A DNA stretch of 64,000 nt, from assembly GCF_023898315.1 (NCBI RefSeq), contig NC_064618.1, positions 189,401,548 to 189,465,547 on the forward strand, written 5' to 3'. This stretch comes from Schistocerca nitens (taxonomy: Eukaryota > Arthropoda > Insecta > Orthoptera > Acrididae). Position 1 is the first letter of the stretch. Each line of letters begins with the position of its first letter. A program made the position numbers and the translations under genes. The notes under the pieces are model-generated. The model was not told the origin of the DNA. It was given only the letters and a program-made list of their open reading frames with translations, and ran no database searches. This document shows, one piece after another, positions 32,969 to 43,815 of the stretch.

Positions 32969-35658
32969 TTTGGAGAGATGTCATGGGTAAACAAGGGGTG
33001 GGAAACTGCAATGCAAATGGGTTGTTACTTATTGGTCTATGTGCTGAGCACGAGCTTATCATCTCCAATACCCAATTCCGTTTGCGTAACCGCTATAAGA
33101 CCACATGGATGCACCCACGCTCCCAACATTGGCATCTTATAGACTACGTTATTACGCGACAGCGTGACAAGAAAGACATTCTCATCACAAAAGCAGCACT
33201 AAACATCGATGAGTGCTGGACTGACCATAGACTTTTAGTCAGCCGTTTGAGAGTACCAAAGTATCGCAAGCCACGATCCCACTTTTCAAACCCACCACGC
33301 AGAAAATTCAACATAAGCAACCTGAACAACAAAAACGTTCGCTCACACTTCCAAGCCATACTGTCTGAACAACTTAACAAAGCTCCAGCAACCACAGATG
33401 ACGTCGAACAAGAATGGACCACATTAAAGAACATCATCAAAGAAACTGCTGAGAATGTTGTTGGTTGTAGTGCACGGAAAAGAAGTGACTGGTTTGATGA
33501 CAACTACGGAGAAATCCAAGCCATCATCAATGCAAAGCGGGATGCTTACCTATCCCTTGCTCAAGATCCATCCTGCGCAGAAAAGAAAGCACACTTTCAA
33601 GAACTCAAGCAGAAATGTCAAAGTGAAATACGAGTAATGAAGAACAAATGGTGGCAACAGAAAGCCACAGAACTCCAAAATCTTTCTGATGCAAGGAACC
33701 TGCGTGGCTTTTACGCTGGTATTAAAGAGCTGTATGGACCTATCCGCTCCTCATCAGGAACACTGAAAGCTGCTGACAACTCCACCATTCTTACTGAAAG
33801 TCAGGACATCTTAAATCGTTGGAAAGAGCACTTCAGCTCACTGTTAAACAGCCCTTCTACTGCCGCTGGAGATTTTCTCAAAAATGTCCCACAGCACCCT
33901 CCAAAACCCTGGCTGGCTGATCCTCCAACTTTTCAAGAATTTTGCAAGGCACTCAAGAGTGTGAAACCTGGGAAGGCTCCTGGACCTGACAGCATCCCGA
34001 TGGAGTTTATTGAGGGTGGCGGCTTGCCTCTAAAAACTAGACTCTTCTCACTTATTATATTAATGTGGGAAACCCGCAAGGTACCAGCTGACTTGAAGAA
34101 CTCCACAATTGTCACCATCTTCAAGAAGGGCGACAGAAGCGTCTGTGGTAACTACCGGGGAATATCTCTACTCTCTGTCACTAGAAAAATTTTTGCAAGA
34201 ATCATTTTAAATCGCCTCCAAACACTTTCAGAGACTATACTACCTGAGTCTCAATACGGGTTTCGACCTTCAAGAGGGACAATTGACATGATTTTCTGTG
34301 CACGACAACTACAGGAGAAGAGCAGAGAACAGCAAAAGCCTTTACTACTTGTTTTCTACGATCTAGAAAAGGCCTTTAATACAGTTCCCAGAGAAGCCAT
34401 GTGGATGGTCTTAATACGCTTCGGCTGCCCTGAACATTTTGTTGACCTGATTGAGGCTCTCCACGATGATATGACTGGACAGGTCCTCTGCCAGAATGAA
34501 ATGACTGGTGAATTCCCAATAACAAGTGGGCTTAAACAAGGATGCGTTCTTGCACCAACATTATTTGCATTGTATCTGGCAGCTATGCTTTACGAGACAA
34601 CCGTAAACAATGCAGGAATAGAACTAAAGTACAGGTTTGATGGAGGATTATTCAACCAGTCCAGACTCCATTCGAAAAGGTTCACCAGTACCACTCGTGT
34701 GACAGAGCTGCAGTATGCTGATGACAATGCCTCTCCAGCTCATTCACCTGCAGAGTTGCAGCTGTTAGTTGATTCCTTCAGCAGGGCGTACGAACGATTT
34801 GGTCTCTCCATCAATATTCCAAAGACAAAGGTGATGGCGCAGCCAACTCCTGGCTCCTCCGTTCCTGACTTCAGCATATCCATTTATGATACACTCTTGG
34901 AACAAGTGGACCATTTCCTCTACCTGGGAAGCATACTGTCATCCAACTGCTCATCTGGAAAAGATGTGGAGAATAGATTACGTGCTGCACATGTAGCATT
35001 TGGTCGTCTTACAAAGCGTGTCTTCCTGAATAAAGACCTAACACTGTACACCAAACTGATGGTGTACAAAGCTGTAGTCATTTCCACCCTGCTATATGGT
35101 TGCGAAACCTGGACGTTATATCGCTGCGATCTGAAGAAACTAGAACGCTTCAACCAACAGAAGCTAAGATATATCATGAACCTGAAATGGGATGACTTCA
35201 TATCCAACACGGCTGTTTTAGAGAAAGCAAAAATGCATAGCATGGAAGCTCTTATCATTGGGCATCAACTCAGATGGGTCGGACATGTCCAGCGGATGAA
35301 AAATGACAGACTTCCACGCCAAATGCTGTACAGCGAAGTGAGCACAGGTAAAAGGCCACGAGGTGCCCCTCTCAAACGTTATAAGGATCAGTACAAGAAA
35401 AATCTGAAAAACTTGAACATCGATCCGAGTAACTGGTCCACAATAGCAGAAGACCGAAGTCGCTGGCGCTCAGTTACCTCAAATGCTCTTCAAAACTTTG
35501 AGCTGGAACGTCTAAGAATGGAGAATGACAAACGCCAGAGACGTAAACTCCTCCAGGCTCAGCCACGTCCTCCACCTTCCATCATCTGTAATGTCTATGG
35601 CCGCCTGTTCCACGCTAGGATTGGATTGCTAAGCCATCAACGACACTTCCACGCCTGA
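32896..35658 (+). CDS. Endonuclease-reverse transcriptase, long open frame
   Basis: The only long open frame in the window (920 codons). About the first 26 residues are read-through of antisense Kolobok sequence. LINE-type sequence starts near residue 25, and Met30 (32983) is the first Met within it. In order: endonuclease end (WTDHRLLVSRL, near residue 111), charged linker, RT start VKPGKAPGPDSIPMEF (about 358), ESQYGFRPSRGTIDMIF, motif A FYDLEKAFNTVP, SGLKQGCVLAPTLFALY, catalytic QYADD (Tyr at residue 607), LLYGCETWTLY, LRWVGHVQRM, LPRQMLYSE, and a C-terminal C2H2-like finger CNVYGRLFHARIGLLSH. In the finger the expected second Cys is Tyr. The group resembles RTE-like LINEs that carry a C-terminal finger; I cannot name the clade securely. 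The frame has no stop, which indicates a young insertion, but 5' truncation makes it unlikely to retrotranspose. Confidence 0.9.
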   Translation: MVQTLHCLQIFFICPNCLPVVHLRFWRDVMGKQGVGNCNANGLLLIGLCAEHELIISNTQFRLRNRYKTTWMHPRSQHWHLIDYVITRQRDKKDILITKAALNIDECWTDHRLLVSRLRVPKYRKPRSHFSNPPRRKFNISNLNNKNVRSHFQAILSEQLNKAPATTDDVEQEWTTLKNIIKETAENVVGCSARKRSDWFDDNYGEIQAIINAKRDAYLSLAQDPSCAEKKAHFQELKQKCQSEIRVMKNKWWQQKATELQNLSDARNLRGFYAGIKELYGPIRSSSGTLKAADNSTILTESQDILNRWKEHFSSLLNSPSTAAGDFLKNVPQHPPKPWLADPPTFQEFCKALKSVKPGKAPGPDSIPMEFIEGGGLPLKTRLFSLIILMWETRKVPADLKNSTIVTIFKKGDRSVCGNYRGISLLSVTRKIFARIILNRLQTLSETILPESQYGFRPSRGTIDMIFCARQLQEKSREQQKPLLLVFYDLEKAFNTVPREAMWMVLIRFGCPEHFVDLIEALHDDMTGQVLCQNEMTGEFPITSGLKQGCVLAPTLFALYLAAMLYETTVNNAGIELKYRFDGGLFNQSRLHSKRFTSTTRVTELQYADDNASPAHSPAELQLLVDSFSRAYERFGLSINIPKTKVMAQPTPGSSVPDFSISIYDTLLEQVDHFLYLGSILSSNCSSGKDVENRLRAAHVAFGRLTKRVFLNKDLTLYTKLMVYKAVVISTLLYGCETWTLYRCDLKKLERFNQQKLRYIMNLKWDDFISNTAVLEKAKMHSMEALIIGHQLRWVGHVQRMKNDRLPRQMLYSEVSTGKRPRGAPLKRYKDQYKKNLKNLNIDPSNWSTIAEDRSRWRSVTSNALQNFELERLRMENDKRQRRKLLQAQPRPPPSIICNVYGRLFHARIGLLSHQRHFHA

Positions 35659-35690
35659 ACAGTGACAAAGGAAATCTCAGGAGAGAAATG
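32968..35690 (+). mobile_element. 5'-truncated LINE nested in the Kolobok-like element
   Basis: Non-LTR retrotransposon lying opposite to the Kolobok frame. The 5' junction is near 32968, where Kolobok coding sequence stops and FWRDVMGKQGVGNCN of the LINE begins. The start is inside the endonuclease domain. The 3' limit is uncertain, shortly after the stop codon at 35658. No poly(A) is visible. AGTGCACCT upstream and AGTACACCT near 35724 might be a diverged target duplication, but this is weak. Confidence 0.85.
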
Positions 35691-36113
35691 AAAACTCGGA
35701 TACGAGTATCAGCCGACGACGAGTACACCTGCAAGTTTTCTATAACAACTACTGGCAATCACACTTGAACAAAACTAACCGTGTGTTTGAAAAGCGTGTT
35801 GTTTACAAAGAGCAGAAACAAAACAATAACGACCGTTGCATTCTAAGGATAGCCAACACACTCGGGAGTAAAAAAAATCCCTAAGGTGCAATGTAGGGGA
35901 TATAAATATCTAAAACATATGCAGAAAAGTGGGTGACTGAAAAGTGGGCGTGGCACATAAACACACGTGGTAGGAGAATGCTCTTTAAATGATCGAAAAA
36001 AAATTTTTTTCAGCAAAATACGATTCAGAGTACTTTAATAAAATCTTAATCTATAGAAATACGATGAAAACCAAATATCGATTTTGTTGGACCTGAACCA
36101 CTGTGTGGTCCCC
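35691..36113. other. Right terminal region of the Kolobok-like element
   Basis: Non-coding sequence between the LINE 3' end and the GGGGACCACACAGTG tip. The transposase N-terminus expected here on the minus strand was not found. Confidence 0.55.
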
Positions 36114-36117
36114 TTAA

Positions 36118-37130
36118 GGTGTCGAAGAAACCATTATCAAGAACTCACTGAGTTTGAAGGAAGTCGTGTAATAGGGCTACGAGAAGCGGGATGTTGCTTC
36201 TGCGATCATGCAGAAAGATTTGGCGGGAATGTAACCACTGTACGTGATTGGTATCCATTGTCGTGAATGTACAGTGCTAAGAAGACGACGTTGCGGAAGG
36301 CCACGTGGCACTATCGAGAGTGAGGACCATCGTGCTTGGCGTATGGCTTTAGCGCATCGAACTACATCAGCAGCAGCAGTCTGAGCAGCCTTTGGCACCA
36401 CAGTGATAAAACGAAATGTTACAAATCGGTTACTTCAAGAATATCTCTGAGGCAGGCGATCTGTAGTGTGCATTCGAACGACTCTAAAACACAGCCGTTT
36501 TCGACTTCGGTGGTGTCAAGCAGGATCTCATCGGAGCCCAGGGTGTAGATCTGTTGTTTTTTCTGATGAAAGCTGGATCTGCCATGCTGCCAATGATGGT
36601 TAGAAGGAAGGCTGTTGAGGGCCTGTGACGAAACTGCCTGCCCGAGAGACACCTCTAGCTGTGGTCAATGGTGAGATTTCTTATGACAGCAGGAACACTC
36701 TCACGGTTATACCATGAATACTGACATCAGTCTCGTAAAGCGAGCTGTTGTGCTGTCAGTCATGAACAGCATTCCAGGGGGTACTTTTCAACAGGATAAC
36801 GCTCACCCTCGTGCCGCGGACGTAGCCCAGCATCCTCTACAGCGTGTCTTCATGTTGCCTTGGCCTGTTCGATGACCAGACCTGTCTCCAACGGAGCACA
36901 CATATGACATCATCAGACGACAACAACAGCGTCATGCACACGCACCTTTAACCGTCCCTGTCTAGATCGACCAAAAGCGGCGTACAAGGAACTCCATTCA
37001 ACAACTGATGTCCGGAATCTGTACAACCCATTGCATGCTCCTCTGCATGCTTACATGCAACAGTATGATGGTTACACCGTTTATTAATGTACCAGCATTT
37101 CACATTTACCTGTGATCTTGCAATGCGAAT
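36118..37130 (+). pseudogene. Tc1-like transposase, frame-shifted
   Basis: Begins immediately after the Kolobok-like insertion with YQELTEFEGSRVIGLREAG, the N-terminal helix-turn-helix of Tc1-type transposases, then RRRCGRPRGT, the GRPR hinge. The three catalytic positions survive in different frames: VFSDESW near 36555, QQDNAHPRAADVAQ near 36790 and PDLSPTEH near 36885. Several frameshifts and stops break the protein, so it is inactive. Confidence 0.85.
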
Positions 37131-37229
37131 CACTTACATATATTACCTGGACAAATGTATTCCCGACATTTCACTACTCTACAATAATAATTTTTTGATG
37201 TTGCGATATTTTCCGGTCATTGTAGTGTA

Positions 37230-37689
37230 AACGTCTGACAGACAAATATACAGGGGTTTCAGGACCTCATCAACAATCTTGAGGGATGATAGATCACACA
37301 AAGAATCACACAAAGACTCTCAGTTTTTGTTGAGGAACAAAACGTTTTGTTCCGTTGTTTGTAAACTACGCGAGTGATATACATGCGCAGCACCACCCAG
37401 CGTCATGCTGCGCACCTTTAGTGAGGCTGTTATTATATGGAACCATGCCAGTCCTGTTACTCACACTGTGTTGTTTGTTGTAATACCGTAATCTCAGTGG
37501 CGTGCATCTTACCAATGCGGCTCTCTGCTTAAGTTATTGTAATAATTGTATCTATGGTGGCCTGTATGTTACCAGTGTAGCATTCAGCTTGCATTGTTGT
37601 TGTAGTGTCGCGTCAGTGTCTTCCATGTGACTGGTGCCGCATTAAGGTTTTCTTCGTGTTGTACTCAAGGTAACACGGAAGATATGTGT
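37230..37689. other. Spacer, no gene seen
   Basis: Probably the left part of the mariner-type element whose transposase follows. No inverted repeat end was fixed. Confidence 0.35.
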
Positions 37690-38540
37690 TATGAACACAC
37701 TGCATGATTGGCGAAAAGAGGGGGGGGGGGGGGGGAATGGAAGAGCAGCTCTTCCTATACTCGAAAAAAGGTTTCGTAGCGGAAGACACACACACACAAC
37801 AGTACCTTTTGCGCAGTTCATGGACGATTTCGAGCACGCTGGTGTTGGAAGATGTCACATGAGAGCGCCAAATGGGTGAAGGGGTCCGCAGATTTAGCAA
37901 CGAGCTTTCAGGCAGCATGCGTTCTGTAGCGCGTGCTGTGGGAGTAGGTCATGTATCTGTTTGGAGAGTATTACATCAGTACAACCTAAAAGGGTACAAT
38001 CTTCAAAGAATGCAGGTTTTAGAAGCAGCAGATATCCCACGTTGTATGGAATTTCGCAGTAGTTTGTACAACAAAGAGTGACTGGTGTAGCCTTCCAAAC
38101 ACATGTTTTTTCTCTGCAGAAAGTGTCACCACTTCTTTCTCTATGCTGTTCATTTTTGAAACACAACCTACAACCAGCTTAGAGACAGAAGTGATGACAC
38201 TTTCTGTAGGGAATGACCATCATTTTCTAGGACAATGCTCAAGCACGTACAGTGCAAGCTGTTACCGATTTGTTTGACTGATGGGCCTACTAAGTGCTAT
38301 ACCACCTACTGCACTCCCCTGACTTAAGCCCTCGTGAGTTCAACTCTATTTCTAAACTGAAGGAAACACTCGACGGCATTCGCTTCAGAACTGCTACAAA
38401 TTCGTCAGGCAATAGACGGCGCCGCTCGAACTGTCAACACAACTGGCATTGATAAGAGTATCCCGCGACTTCCACATCGCTGGCAACGGTTTATTCACAA
38501 CACTGATGACTACTTTGAAGGTCAGTAAAACTTTGAAACA
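37690..38540 (+). pseudogene. Mariner-like transposase remnant
   Basis: The N-terminal part is readable at 37691-38080: NGRAALPILEKRFRSGR, then VARAVGVGHVSVWRVLHQYN, a helix-turn-helix. After a gap the C-terminal part reads DNAQARTVQAVTDLFD near 38231 (second catalytic Asp), SPDLSPREF near 38314 (third position), then GIDKSIPRLPHRWQRFIHN and DDYFEG with a stop, the usual mariner ending. A run of 16 G at 37720-37735 disrupts the N-terminal coding. The segment with the first Asp is not recognisable. It is inactive. Confidence 0.7.
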
Positions 38541-38589
38541 CGTATCTATTTTTTACGAGCGATAAATAAATAGTTGCCACTGTTAAAGT

Positions 38590-39063
38590 TCCAACGGTCG
38601 TAGATTGAGAGTAAATGGAAGAGAGACAAAAATAATAAGAAAAGTAAAAGAAAAGAGAATAGCGCGAAATTTAACTACAAGATTAGGAATCACGCACTAG
38701 AAGAAGGTTATTGAATTCTGCTACGTAGTCAAGAAAATAACCCCTGATGGCAGAAGAAAAGAGGACATTAAAAGTAGACCATAACTGGCCAAGATTGTTC
38801 TAGTGTCAAATGTAGGCCTTAATTACGGGAAGAAATTTGTAAGAATGTACGTTTGTAGCATACATCTGTATAATGGTGAAACATGGACAGTCGATCAAAT
38901 GGACCAGACGAGACTCAAAGGATTTATGATGAGGTACTACAGTCAAATGTATAACATTAGGTGGACTCATAAGGTAATGAATGAGGAGGTTCTCGGCAGA
39001 ATCATGATAACTGCGACAATCAGTGGCACCCTCATCAAAGAAACCACCCACAGTATAATGTGA
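38590..39063 (+). mobile_element. RTE-type LINE fragment, C-terminal RT part
   Basis: Diverged frames match the C-terminal region of the RTE-type LINEs elsewhere in the window: EFCYVVKKITPDGRRKEDIK near 38715, then at 38803-39000 GKKFVRMYVCSIHLYNGETW and VMNEEVLGRI. Stops interrupt it, and both ends are lost. Confidence 0.7.
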
Positions 39064-39339
39064 AAAATACACACAAACACAGTTCTATCATAATGCTCAC
39101 CTGCATTGGAGAAATCACAGTCCCATAGCCAGTATTGTGAAAGTCACAGATAAGACACAAACTGTGAGCAGCAGTCTGTCGAAATGCATTTGGTCACATT
39201 AAGCTTCCAGAGGTAGGCCATGAACGATGTGGAGGCAATTTAAATCCAATAAGTAAGGTGTAGAGATACAATGATGATACGGAAATCCGGACTGAATTGC
39301 CAGGCAGTTATCATAGATGTTCAGATGGAATAGAAGAGA

Positions 39340-39600
39340 TTGTTAGAGCTTGTATTTGAGGTGTTGTAGGAATTTTGCCTACAGTTGCTTTACTTGATAC
39401 TGGAGCTATGGTTAACATGATATCCAAAACGTTATGTAGTGAAATCAGTAATGTTAAAACATCACCTACTTATCCTGCGCAAAACTACAGAATAATTGGC
39501 GCTGTAGGAGGTAGGATGTTAATGTAAGAAATAGGATGATGAAGTAATTTTCGGGTAGTAGAGGATGTAAAATCTCCCCCCCCCCTATTTTTCTGAACCT
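39340..39600 (+). mobile_element. Retroviral-type protease fragment, Ty3/gypsy-like
   Basis: Near 39392 the translation PTVALLDTGAMVNMISKTLC contains the aspartic protease active-site box LLDTGA, followed by IIGAVGGRM, which fits the flap region of LTR-retrotransposon proteases. The frame stops soon after. No flanking RT or LTR is seen, so this is an orphan fragment. Confidence 0.6.
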
Positions 39601-39604
39601 CCAG

Positions 39605-41505
39605 AATTATAAAATTTTAGAGAAAGAGTCTGTAGAAGTTGTCATAAGAGGCATACAATATGACTGGTTGTCTTTTCCAGCTGAGACTTGAAAGAGTCGG
39701 ACAGCCCATCCTTCGATTGTCTTAGTGAGTCGTCATGTAGGATTTATTCCTACCTCTTTTGCTGTAACGCTCTCGTGGTGAACTTCCCTCGCAGAAGCAG
39801 TATCAGCTCCATTACATTCTCTGGAAAGTGCATTTCTGTATCTTGTAATTTCTGAGTATGAATTTGGAGTCGACAGTATTTGAAGTAATCTTGATGGGTG
39901 CGTTAAGATGTTTTAATTTACGAAAACAAAGTAATCTATTAATAAATTAAACAATCGATCAGTTACAACATGAAACTAACTATTTAGTGAGGGCAGGGTC
40001 TTGTGACAGAAATAGATCGAAATGCATCGCATCTACGATTGGCAACAGTGGTGCATAGTCAAGAACTGGTACTTAACAATCCTGAACCATTGTAGCTGTT
40101 CACAAAACTTCGTTATATTAAACATTATCCATCAGTTTATTGAAATAGCTGTTTCGCTGCGTCGCAATATTGTTGCATGAAAGTATTTTGCGCTGTAGGC
40201 TTCTTATAGTATCTCTAGCGGAAAAAGTGTCTTTTGTTAGCTAGTATTTATTAAACAAAATTACTTGCTTAGCGCCAGCATGACTGTGGGTTTTTATGTA
40301 TCATGCGTTTTCATAATTGTCTTTCTCACATCTAGCCATAACACCTCATTCTCACCGTCTAGTGGCCAAGCCAGATGTTCCATCAGCTGCTTCAGCCAGC
40401 ATGGAAACTGAAATCTTACTCCCTGGTTTGCGGTCTGCCGTGCTGCCCGAGCCTGTTGAAAGCTACTGATAAATGCAGACGTGATGTAAAATGTTAATCC
40501 CGAAAATCAGGAAATAAAATGTAATTAGAAAATAAGGCGTACTTTACACATTCCCCTCGGTAATTCTTTCTCAAATTTGTCTTTTTCTTTACATCAGAAT
40601 CATAATTTTGGAAACATTGGGTTCAAGGTCTTACGATTCTTGGGGCGAATCATTTAGGTCATCTGACATTTTTTTTGTATCAAACTATTTCTAGTATTCC
40701 ATTATGAAAGGCTTTAAACATAAAATCCAGCATTTCAACAGATATCAATAAATTAGCAGCTGGTAAGTAGCTATTTTTAAGTTTCCCAAAAATTGTCACA
40801 CCAGGATCTTTGAATTCTTCTCAGATGCGCTCATAATATTACAGATCATTACTCTTTTAAGTAGAGAATCACTGAAGAAAAATAACATAGGAAACGTAAC
40901 ATGTCTAAGACCACGAATTATCAGTTTCTAAATATGGATTAAGTATACAGATATGGTTATATCATCAGCAAAATATTATTTGGTTTTCCAAAATCGTATG
41001 AAAAACAATAGCCTGTTTCACTGATATTTTTCAGCTTATTGTTGGCTGTCCCAGAGAAATACGTTGGAGCATTACTGCAAAATTTACACTACACTGACAC
41101 AAAACAGACGGAATAAAAAAAAACGTTATACAAAATACATTAAGGAACTTCATTTCTCTTTACTACGGTGCAGTGACGTTCTCTATTACGTCTATTATGG
41201 ACCACTTATGAGTCAGATTCGTTTTTTGGGAACTCTTGGCACTAACAGATTAAGTTTGCTTGAAACACTATTACCCGCTGGTTGAAATTGTAGGTCCAAG
41301 GCGATGTGTGTCCTCTGTGTTTCCCTGCTGAGCGTCATTAAGTGTGGATACGCCAACTGTGTCTCTTGTTGCTGACCGCTCATCCGATATGACTCTTAGT
41401 TTGTCACCTGTTTACATGAGCTGCGAATTTCCCCATGTTTCCGTTCACCATTAAGTCTAGTACGAGTACATGTAACAAAAACATACATTTTGGAAACAAA
41501 ACAAT
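39605..41505. other. No recognisable gene
   Basis: AT-rich. The only ORF worth listing is 41064-41285 (73 codons), without motifs. Confidence 0.45.
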
Positions 41506-41518
41506 TATGATTGTCACA

Positions 41519-41708
41519 GCCGGCCGCGGTGGTCTCGCGGTTCTAGGCGCGCAGTCCGGAACCGTGCGACTGCTACGGTCGCAGGTTCAAATCCTGCCTC
41601 GGGCATGGATGTGTGTGATGTCCTTAGGTTAGTTAGGTTTAAGTAGTTCTAAGTTCTAGGGGACTGATGACCACAGCAGTTGAGTCCCATAGTGCTCAGA
41701 GCTATTTG
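41519..41708 (+). mobile_element. Type A SINE
   Basis: Full-length copy with B box GGTTCAAATCC, flanked by an exact 12-bp duplication ATGATTGTCACA at 41507-41518 and 41709-41720. Confidence 0.94.
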
Positions 41709-42152
41709 ATGATTGTCACATCTCCGAAACTGCATATTATGATGATTATTTTCTTATTCTACTCAAGTGGGAAATTTAAAAGATTCTTCAACTGATAATT
41801 TTATTAACCCACGAATATTTACTCTTACACATATTTCTATAGTTTATTATTTCATAGTAAACGACTAACTAATCATATGATACACTAATGCTTTCACTGT
41901 CTTTCTCAACATTTTTCAGAATCTAAGTCCATTGTATATATATTTTTTTAAATTGATCACTTAGTCATCAATAAGGATCTCCAATATGAAAAAAACTATA
42001 CGTATGAAGTACCTTTCTCCATACTCTTTGAAGCCATTGTGTACTGTACACCTGCGTTCATACATTCTCGCACTCCGACTGTGTCAGCTGATGGCCGCAG
42101 TTCTCAAAGCCGTTTAGCTCCTCTCCACCATCCTGGCCCTTTAAATGCCTTG

Positions 42153-42352
42153 CCGACCGCTGTGACCCAGCGGTTCTAGGCACTTCAGTCTGGAACCGCG
42201 CTGCTGCTACAGTCGCAGGTTCGAATCCTGCCTCGGGCATGGATGTGTATGATATCCTTAGGTTAGTTAGGTTTAATGTAGTTCTAAGTCTAGAGGGCTG
42301 ATGACCTCAGATGTTAAGTCCCATAGTGCTCAGACCCATTTGAACAATTTTT
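42153..42352 (+). mobile_element. Type A SINE
   Basis: Full-length copy, tail ending in TTTGAACAATTTTT. Flanked by an exact 12-bp duplication TTAAATGCCTTG at 42141-42152 and 42353-42364. Confidence 0.94.
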
Positions 42353-42599
42353 TTAAATGCCTTGGTGCCGCCAAGACAGGTATGATTCTTTGCTCTCCTG
42401 GAGCTCATTCAGCGTTTGTTGCTTACTGTATGCAAACACTGTACTAAATACACGTTATCTCAACTTATTAAAACTGTTGTTAGTGTTACTAATTTATATG
42501 CTTATTGTGCTACTATTCTTCGTAGGTGTAATTACTAGTGAGGTATTCTCGTCGGTATCTTCTACTCAAGCATCTCAGAGCCTATAGATTCTCCCTTGA

Positions 42600-43815
42600 T
42601 TGCCATGGTACGTTTTAACATCATGTACATTGTATATCCCTTATATTACTTTGTATTCAGAGTGTATCATTTCTAATTAAATTCACATTTCCACCATGCT
42701 CGTAATATACTGCTCTTCAAAACTCCCGTCATGCATCACCATCCTGTGCATAATATTCATTGATTTTTCGTCATTTTTCATTAATCCTGTTTATTTCGAA
42801 ATTACGTTCAGTTTCCTTGAAAACTAATTCTGTAACTATCTTTTATAGCTTTCTCAATTATTTTCATTGTGTCTGTAACTTTATATACTTTACCATCATC
42901 CTTCATCATGTTTCAAGGTACTTTAAAATCAAATTCTTTACTGTTGCTTCTACTGCTTCATTGATCATAATAATTTCCTTTAATTTAACTCTCATTTCTC
43001 AGTTTACTAGTTTTGTTCACAAAAGTTCCGACTATTATTTCCTTCTCTGATTTCGTTTCATATCTGTTGAATTCGAATTGAAGACATTTACTGATCGCCA
43101 CATAGATTCGCTGACCACTTCTCTTAAAGAAACAATCAACATTTGCCAATTTCATAGTTTGCTCCATACCACTTACCTTAACGATCATAGTGCCCTTCTT
43201 CAAACTCACGAAGTCAGCATAGTGTCCCAGCAGATTCTTTCCCATCATACGAATAAAAAGGAAGATTCATCTGGTACCACCATCCACAATTTATCTCAAA
43301 ACTTTTTCTTTATGCCCCACTTTTACTATCATTCGTTGCTGTACAATGTCAGATCACTGCTCTGATAACACCGGCTCTCTCTGTCTATTATTTGTTCGCG
43401 AACTTCTCCTTTACAGTGGGGCCTAACTTGCTAGCTATAACAATCACTGCTACGTGTCAATATTACCAACTTCAAACCTCACACCGAAATGATGATTATC
43501 TTTATTCTCTTTCCTTGGCCCTTTCCTTTTCTCCATATTTGCCTTAACATTATTATTGACTCGTCTTTCGTTATTGAAATACTGAACTCCCGCCAGGGTT
43601 CTTGGTGTCACAACCGTCATTTTGTCTACAGTCATCAAAATATATATTCTCATAAGTGTTTTCTGCCACGATCTTTATTTTGCTTACCGCCACGGAAACG
43701 TGAGCCTCTTTCTTTTTGAACCTATTCCCTTCTTGAGAAAACCTTTACTATATCTGTCATTTTCATTTATGGAAACGTTGCTTACTTTATTACTATTTTA
43801 GTTCCCACTCTTTTT
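42600..43815 (-). other. Coding-like remnants, unrecognised
   Basis: Minus-strand frames at 42985-43248 and 43450-43653 are lysine-rich and of similar composition to the ORF just upstream (43816-44235). They may be parts of one decayed gene or element. I do not recognise the protein. Confidence 0.3.

Larger units (their letters stand above)
31944..36113 (-). mobile_element. Kolobok-like DNA transposon (TTAA target)
   Basis: Bounded by exact TTAA duplications (31940-31943 and 36114-36117) and by inverted tips GGGGACCACAC(CCTG) and GGGGACCACAC(AGTG). Its minus strand encodes the C-terminal part of a Kolobok/Mutator-like transposase. piggyBac also uses TTAA, but the protein motif argues for Kolobok. 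The N-terminal coding part is absent, and the sequence between about 32968 and 35690 is a LINE, so the element has lost sequence as well as gained an insertion. It splits the Tc1 element. Confidence 0.8.
31708..37227 (+). mobile_element. Tc1-like transposon split by a nested insertion
   Basis: The left end is TA then CACTGGCGGAAAAAATTATC GCAACAC. The right end, read in reverse, is TA then CACTACAATGACCGGAAAAT ATCGCAACATC. The inverted ends match over the CGGAAAA...TATCGCAACA core. Removing the 4.17-kb insertion at 31944-36113 and its extra TTAA leaves about 1.35 kb, the normal size of a Tc1 element. The transposase reading resumes directly after the insertion at 36118. Confidence 0.88.

Noticed and set aside
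31944-36113. piggyBac identity for the TTAA-flanked element
   Set aside because: TTAA alone fits piggyBac, but the encoded C-HG-TQNPNE motif fits Kolobok/Mutator-like transposases better, and the tips lack the piggyBac CCC start.
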